A stretch of 14,646 bases of DNA from JAHJFW01 sp038065635. GTDB lineage: Bacteria > Patescibacteriota > Patescibacteriia > 2-12-FULL-60-25. Position numbers and translations under genes: made by a program. The notes under the pieces are model-generated. The model saw only the letters and a program-made list of their open reading frames with translations. It made no database searches and was not told where the DNA came from. Positions 11,004-14,646 of the stretch are shown here, one piece after another; the first letter of the stretch is position 1; each line of letters opens with the position of its first letter. The stretch lies in the NCBI GenBank assembly GCA_038065635.1, contig JBBTQP010000099.1, positions 1 through 14,646 on the forward strand. Reading direction: 5' to 3'.

Positions 11004-12101
11004 TTATTTCGACTTACAGCAAATTACGTTCGCCGCTTTATCGTCAGGACAATAGCCGATTTGGCACACAAATCCTTGTTTACTCGCGTCTGCCGAGGCC
11101 TGTTGATAGGTACTTCCTTTGAAGGTCTTGCACGACCATGATTCTCCCAAATCCGAACATATTTTTTTCTTATCCGACGCTTTTCCCGTCGACGCTTTTC
11201 CACTGCCAGCAGGTACTAACGTTGAATAAATCGTCTGAACGATAGCCCATGATCCCATCACGATTATTATCCCGAAAGCCGCGCCTTTAATCGCCTTCTT
11301 TCCTTTATCAACCCGCGCCTTGTCTCCGAACGAAAGCAGATACATCGCGCCTCCGTAGATAAAAACGATAAGGAAGAGTCCGCCGGAAAGCCCCATGAGA
11401 AACGACGCGAAGTTCACGCCGGTTTGAATGATATCGTTCACCCCGCAGTTACCGGTTTTAGTACATGCGGGGAGGACGAGACGGTCGAATGAAGGGGTGG
11501 CTTTTTCTTCTTCGGCCGTTGGTTCACCTGCGTTAGTTGATGCGGATGGCGCGGGAGCTTTTGTTGGAAGCGCGCAACAAGTAACCGGACCTTCACCTGG
11601 GCAATCCATCGGTCCCAAATCTTTTTCAATTTTCTCGACACAAAACGTCGCGCAGTGCCCGTTGGAATCCGTGCATCCAGCTGGCGCCTGAACGCAACAC
11701 GTCTCACTACTCGCGCAGTCATACTGGCCGATGCTTTTTAAACCGGCATTACAATTTCCATCAGAGGAAAAATAACAGGATCCTCCTTGAGCGCTGCACA
11801 CGGGCTTCTGCGGCGCTTGCGGCGCCTTAGGCGTAATGCAACAAATGTTGGAATCTTTTGCTGAACAATCATCAGTACTTATTGAGCTGATCTTCGGATT
11901 TATATTGATCAGCTGGTTGCATTGGCCGATGCTAATACATAGAGTAGAAAACTTATCTTTGTCGGCGGCATCCGAACATTTCGCTAAAGCTAAAACGCTT
12001 TTCGGCGCAACAACAAAAGATCCAAAAAGGACGATAGTGAGTACGAGCGCATATACTGATAGCGCACGGTAATCTTTTTTCCTATAAAGAAATCCGATCA
12101 T
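11004..12101 (-). CDS. Pilin-like protein with three N-terminal and one C-terminal six-Cys modules (365 aa)
   Basis: This is the largest member of the array. A signal segment (about residues 13-40) is followed by three modules: C42/55/61/79/87-88, C102/109/117/129/135-136 and C143/150/154/167/175-176. Then come a Pro/Ala/Glu linker, one extra Cys pair (C213, C219), helix 1 (about 227-256, with YGGAMYLLSFG), a basic link (KARVDKGKKAIKG), and helix 2 (272-297). A further module follows helix 2 (C315/324/346/351/361-362), ending three residues before the stop. Both ends would be outside the cell. It starts 3 nt after the stop of the solute-binding protein gene, the tightest link in the row. It could be a tip or adhesive subunit, but that is speculation from its size and position. 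Confidence 0.87.
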   Translation of the reverse strand: MIGFLYRKKDYRALSVYALVLTIVLFGSFVVAPKSVLALAKCSDAADKDKFSTLCISIGQCNQLININPKISSISTDDCSAKDSNICCITPKAPQAPQKPVCSAQGGSCYFSSDGNCNAGLKSIGQYDCASSETCCVQAPAGCTDSNGHCATFCVEKIEKDLGPMDCPGEGPVTCCALPTKAPAPSASTNAGEPTAEEEKATPSFDRLVLPACTKTGNCGVNDIIQTGVNFASFLMGLSGGLFLIVFIYGGAMYLLSFGDKARVDKGKKAIKGAAFGIIIVMGSWAIVQTIYSTLVPAGSGKASTGKASDKKKICSDLGESWSCKTFKGSTYQQASADASKQGFVCQIGYCPDDKAANVICCKSK

Positions 12102-12104
12102 ATC

Positions 12105-13529
12105 TTAAAACGAATACCTTATTGTCTGCGAAACTTTCGAAACTGCGTTCTGCACGGCGGTCGGTATTTCCTCTACTCCGTCAATCACGTTCTCGACCAA
12201 TTGCTCTAAAGCGTCTTCCATCGCTCCGGGGTCATCGCCGTAGTACCAACTTTTTGCAGTGAGAACCTGCGATGCGAACACTCCGATGTCTTCGTCTTCA
12301 AGCTGGTCGGCCAAAAGAGACTTGATGGCGGCGGGACGTTTCGCCGTATCAAGATATTTTTTCGCTTCTTCCGGTTTGATCATGAAATTGAGAAAGTTCC
12401 ATGCGATATCCGGCGACTTTGTCTTTTTCGAAACAGTCCACGTCCAATAGTTGGCGTAGTTCACGGTCGGATTTCCCTCGATCTGCGGCAACGGCGCGAT
12501 TCCGAGATTTAACTTTGGCGCGCGAGCTCGAATCGTCGGCAAATGATAGCTATAGCCGAAAAAAAACGCGGACTTGCCCTGAAGAAATGCCTCGAGCGAA
12601 TTTGGCTGATCTTTATTCCACGTGTAAACCTCTTTTCCTGGGTTGGCGAAATCCGTGTAAAACTCAAGCGCCTGATACGCCGGGGGTCGATCACGCAAAC
12701 CCGCGAGCGCCGATGGGATGAGACCGAACGTCGGCGTACCGTCTTCCGCGCTCATTTCCGAGCCGTTCTGCATCATGAGGACAGAAAGAATATCCGGCGA
12801 GCGCTCCACATTGTAACCGGTTCCGATCCCGGCACCGTACTGCAACAATTTTCCCTGCGAATCCTGTTTCACGAGTTTCGGAATAGCTTGTTGAAACGCG
12901 CTCCATTCGCTTGGTACCGTTGGAATGCCGGCCGTGTTCAAAAGGTCCTTGTTAACATACATGGCCAAAGTATCCACGGATACAGGAACCGCCATGATGC
13001 GCTGTTCCATCTGGCGCTTATCCGGATCGGTTGAAACGTTAATCGTTCGGACAGTATCTTTGCTTACGGCTTCCGGATAATCGTTCTTGTATTGCTTGAC
13101 CGAAATGGAACGATCGGTCGCGAGCTGAAAAGTAACCTCTTTTTTTACCGTACCGACTACAGTCTGCACGGCTACGTTTGTAAAAAGTGGCATCGGAAGA
13201 ATCTTCGGCTGATATTTCCCGATCCACGTGTTGTGAATCATAAAAATATCCGGACCTCGATCTTCCGCCAACGCATTCAACAATTCGCTTTCGTACTCTT
13301 CATTGCGCAAGCGGCGATAATTCACCGATACGTTCGGATGAAGCGCGCGATAATCGTTCACAATGCTTTGATACGCATCCAAATCGTCAATCACCGCCCA
13401 AACGTTCAGCTCAACGTGTTTGGACGCTTGAGTCACCGCCGCATCCGGCGCGCGCGTACAGCCCTGGCCGGCAAGAAAAGAAAAAATCGTTATTCCGGCA
13501 ATAAACGAAATTATAGGACGGATCTTCAT
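12105..13529 (-). CDS. Extracellular solute-binding lipoprotein, ABC family 1 type (474 aa)
   Basis: The start at 13529 gives MKIRPIISFIAGITIFSFLA followed by GQGC, a lipoprotein-like signal with Cys24, although G at -3 is an unusual lipobox. An upstream ATG at 13577 lies in a repeat end and is rejected. The fold marks are those of carbohydrate-type (family 1) binding proteins: NVWAVIDDLDAYQSIVNDY at the N-terminus, RGPDIFMIHNTW, the hinge-region MAVPVSVDTLAMYVNKDLLN followed by TAGIPTVPSEWSAF, GKSAFFFGYSYHLPTIRA, and IAWNFLNFMIKPEEAKKYLD. Such proteins capture a sugar or oligomer outside the membrane for an ABC importer. No permease or ATPase gene is adjacent; instead it runs 3 nt into the largest pilin-like gene. 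The ligand cannot be read from sequence. Confidence 0.88.
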   Translation of the reverse strand: MKIRPIISFIAGITIFSFLAGQGCTRAPDAAVTQASKHVELNVWAVIDDLDAYQSIVNDYRALHPNVSVNYRRLRNEEYESELLNALAEDRGPDIFMIHNTWIGKYQPKILPMPLFTNVAVQTVVGTVKKEVTFQLATDRSISVKQYKNDYPEAVSKDTVRTINVSTDPDKRQMEQRIMAVPVSVDTLAMYVNKDLLNTAGIPTVPSEWSAFQQAIPKLVKQDSQGKLLQYGAGIGTGYNVERSPDILSVLMMQNGSEMSAEDGTPTFGLIPSALAGLRDRPPAYQALEFYTDFANPGKEVYTWNKDQPNSLEAFLQGKSAFFFGYSYHLPTIRARAPKLNLGIAPLPQIEGNPTVNYANYWTWTVSKKTKSPDIAWNFLNFMIKPEEAKKYLDTAKRPAAIKSLLADQLEDEDIGVFASQVLTAKSWYYGDDPGAMEDALEQLVENVIDGVEEIPTAVQNAVSKVSQTIRYSF

Positions 13530-13572
13530 AGCTGGGATGTATTTTACAACCAGAACGAAAAATACGCTAACT

Positions 13573-13686
13573 GTCATTCCCGTTCCTCCAAAGGCGGATG
13601 CGCCTCTGGCGCAGAAGACGGGAATCCAGATCGTAAGGAGTATTGTTCACTGTCTGGATCCCCCCGAAAGCGTTCGGGGGGTTGAC
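13573..13686. repeat. Family D palindromic repeat between galU and the binding-protein gene
   Basis: It begins GTCATTCCCG and ends GGGGGGTTGAC. Inside are AAGACGGGAATCCAGA and TGTCTGGATCCCC, which pair, and a perfect 9-bp hairpin (CCCCCCGAA-AGCG-TTCGGGGGG, 13660-13681). The hairpin is 28 nt past the galU stop but lacks a T-tract on the minus strand, so it may only weaken read-through. Confidence 0.75.
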
Positions 13687-13709
13687 AATACGGTATCGCG
13701 ATGATCGAC

Positions 13710-14585
13710 TTATCCTTCCTGAAATTTTTTCATCATCTCCCTTGCGTCATCGCGCAAATCCGATCGCTGAAACGCGGCGTCTATATTCGCTTTAAGCCAA
13801 CCAATTTTACTTCCGGTGTCATGATAAGTTCCTTCGAGAACGCGCGCATAAATTGGACGAGTTTTCAAAAGCAGTTTAATCGCGTCGAGCAATATGTATT
13901 CACCGCCATGTCCGGGAGCCGTCTCAACGATGGCATCAAAAATGTCCGGCGTCAAAACGTACGCCCCGATAGAAGCCACGCGAGAAGGGGCTTTTTCCGG
14001 TCCGGGTTTTTCCACCATGCCCTTCAGCTGAAAAATTCCGGGCTCTACTTCTGCCGCCGGATCGATTATTCCATAGCGTTTCGTACCTTCGTCATCTACT
14101 GGAATTGCGCCGAGAACCGGATCGCCATACTTCGCAAATACGTCGATCATTTGTTTGAGACGCGGCACGTCTCCGCTGAAAATTTCATCGCCAAACAATA
14201 CAGCAAAAGGTTCATCTCCAATGAGGTGTTTAACGTTCAGAATCGGAGTCGCGTTTCCGTACGGACCCTTCTGACGAACGTAGATAAAATTGGCCATCTT
14301 CCCGATCTTACGGATGTCTTCAAGCTGCGATTGCTTTCCGGTTGCTTCAAGCCAGTGTTCCAATTCATGATTATCGTCAAAATGATCCTCCACCGCGCGC
14401 TTTGCGGACGATGTCACTAGAATCACGTCTTCGATTCCGGATGCGACCGCTTCTTCCACTACGTATTGAATCACCGGTTTATCGATGATCGGCAACATCT
14501 CTTTAGGCATTGCCTTTGTCGCAGGCAAAAACCGCGTTCCATAACCCGCGACAGGAATCACAACTTTACGAATTTTTTGAGGCAT
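13710..14585 (-). CDS. galU: UTP-glucose-1-phosphate uridylyltransferase
   Basis: This enzyme makes UDP-glucose from UTP and glucose-1-phosphate in the cytosol, supplying glycan and envelope synthesis. At 291 aa the length is normal. The nucleotide-binding signature is intact: VVIPVAGYGTRFLPATKAMP (8-27) followed by KEMLPI, then DKPVIQYVVEEA, LFGDEIF for the metal/sugar site, VEKPGPEKAPS, and GAYVLTPDIFD. The segment KGPYGNATPIL replaces the GLGHAV typical of enterobacterial GalU; I recall similar forms in CPR genomes. No ribosome site is seen, and a family A repeat lies 8 nt upstream of the ATG. A downstream repeat of about 114 nt separates it from the binding-protein gene, so co-transcription is possible but not certain. 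UDP-glucose could feed the glycosyltransferase encoded at 6322-7926. Confidence 0.95.
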   Translation of the reverse strand: MPQKIRKVVIPVAGYGTRFLPATKAMPKEMLPIIDKPVIQYVVEEAVASGIEDVILVTSSAKRAVEDHFDDNHELEHWLEATGKQSQLEDIRKIGKMANFIYVRQKGPYGNATPILNVKHLIGDEPFAVLFGDEIFSGDVPRLKQMIDVFAKYGDPVLGAIPVDDEGTKRYGIIDPAAEVEPGIFQLKGMVEKPGPEKAPSRVASIGAYVLTPDIFDAIVETAPGHGGEYILLDAIKLLLKTRPIYARVLEGTYHDTGSKIGWLKANIDAAFQRSDLRDDAREMMKKFQEG

Positions 14586-14593
14586 ATAATTTT

Positions 14594-14646
14594 GTCATTG
14601 CGAGGAGTAGCGACGACGTGGCAATCTAATCAACTGTCATTGCGAG
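14594..14646. repeat. Palindromic repeat family A, half copy plus start of another
   Basis: 14594-14630 carries the left half (GTCATTGCGAGGAGTAGCGA through GGCAATCTAAT). A new GTCATTGCGAG begins at 14636 in the same orientation and is cut by the window end. This head-to-tail arrangement repeats that at 23-215. Confidence 0.8.

Noticed and set aside
13530..13577. Upstream ATG for the binding-protein gene
   Set aside because: It lies in the GTCATTCCCG end of repeat D and places a second hydrophobic stretch before a normal signal peptide. The start at 13529 is better.
13660..13681. C6/G6 hairpin as the galU terminator
   Set aside because: The stem is perfect, but the minus-strand side continues GGATCCAGACAGTG without a T-tract, and the hairpin is an integral part of repeat D.

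Overview
The window looks like a chromosomal segment of a bacterium of the Patescibacteria/CPR type. This rests mainly on a tandem array of six short two-helix proteins of the 'type IV secretion system pilin' (VirB2/TrbC-like) kind, which is common in those genomes, on many palindromic repeats, and on frequent weak or missing Shine-Dalgarno sites in the right half. No ribosomal or other phylogenetic marker is present, so the assignment is an inference. TGA ends at least one gene (552-554), which argues against the UGA-recoding CPR lineages. Every gene called here is on the minus strand, so transcription runs from right to left.

Right part (8121-14585): a long unidirectional gene row. In transcription order it contains galU (UDP-glucose synthesis), a solute-binding lipoprotein with no permease or ATPase beside it, and then six pilin-like proteins, closed by a clear hairpin terminator. 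The solute-binding gene and the first pilin-like gene are 3 nt apart. The pilin-like proteins are graded along the row: 3+1, 2, 1, 0, 0, 0 copies of an extracellular six-cysteine module that always ends in a CC pair. This array is the best candidate for an undescribed surface system.

Middle (5362-8100): a REP-associated tyrosine transposase (RayT, HUH family) and a GT-C-like membrane glycosyltransferase. Both genes contain in-frame copies of palindromic GTAGGGGCG-type repeats. Further copies fill the gap between the two genes.

Left part (496-5300): visibly richer in G+C than the right part. By eye, positions 3001-3060 hold 38 G+C of 60, against 28 of 60 at 13081-13140. It holds three unrecognised lipoproteins, a large polytopic membrane protein with an extracellular FnIII-like domain, and an unrecognised helical protein. 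Two near-identical consensus sigma-70-type promoters (1928-1956 and 5264-5292) drive two transcription units. Six copies of a palindrome with core ACGTTGGACGT lie around the lipoprotein genes, three of them in a 5' leader. Terminators separate the units. Taken together it looks like an accessory cell-envelope island.

At least five families of palindromic repeats are present: A, GTCATTGCGAGGAGTAGC; B, GTAGGGGCG; C, GTCATCCCGACCG; D, GTCATTCCCG; E, ACGTTGGACGT. Positions 1-551 contain no convincing gene, only repeats A and C and two hairpin terminators; I see nothing firm in 216-326. The 310-base gap at 1761-2070 holds repeats E, promoter P1 and a terminator. I see no tRNA, rRNA or CRISPR array.
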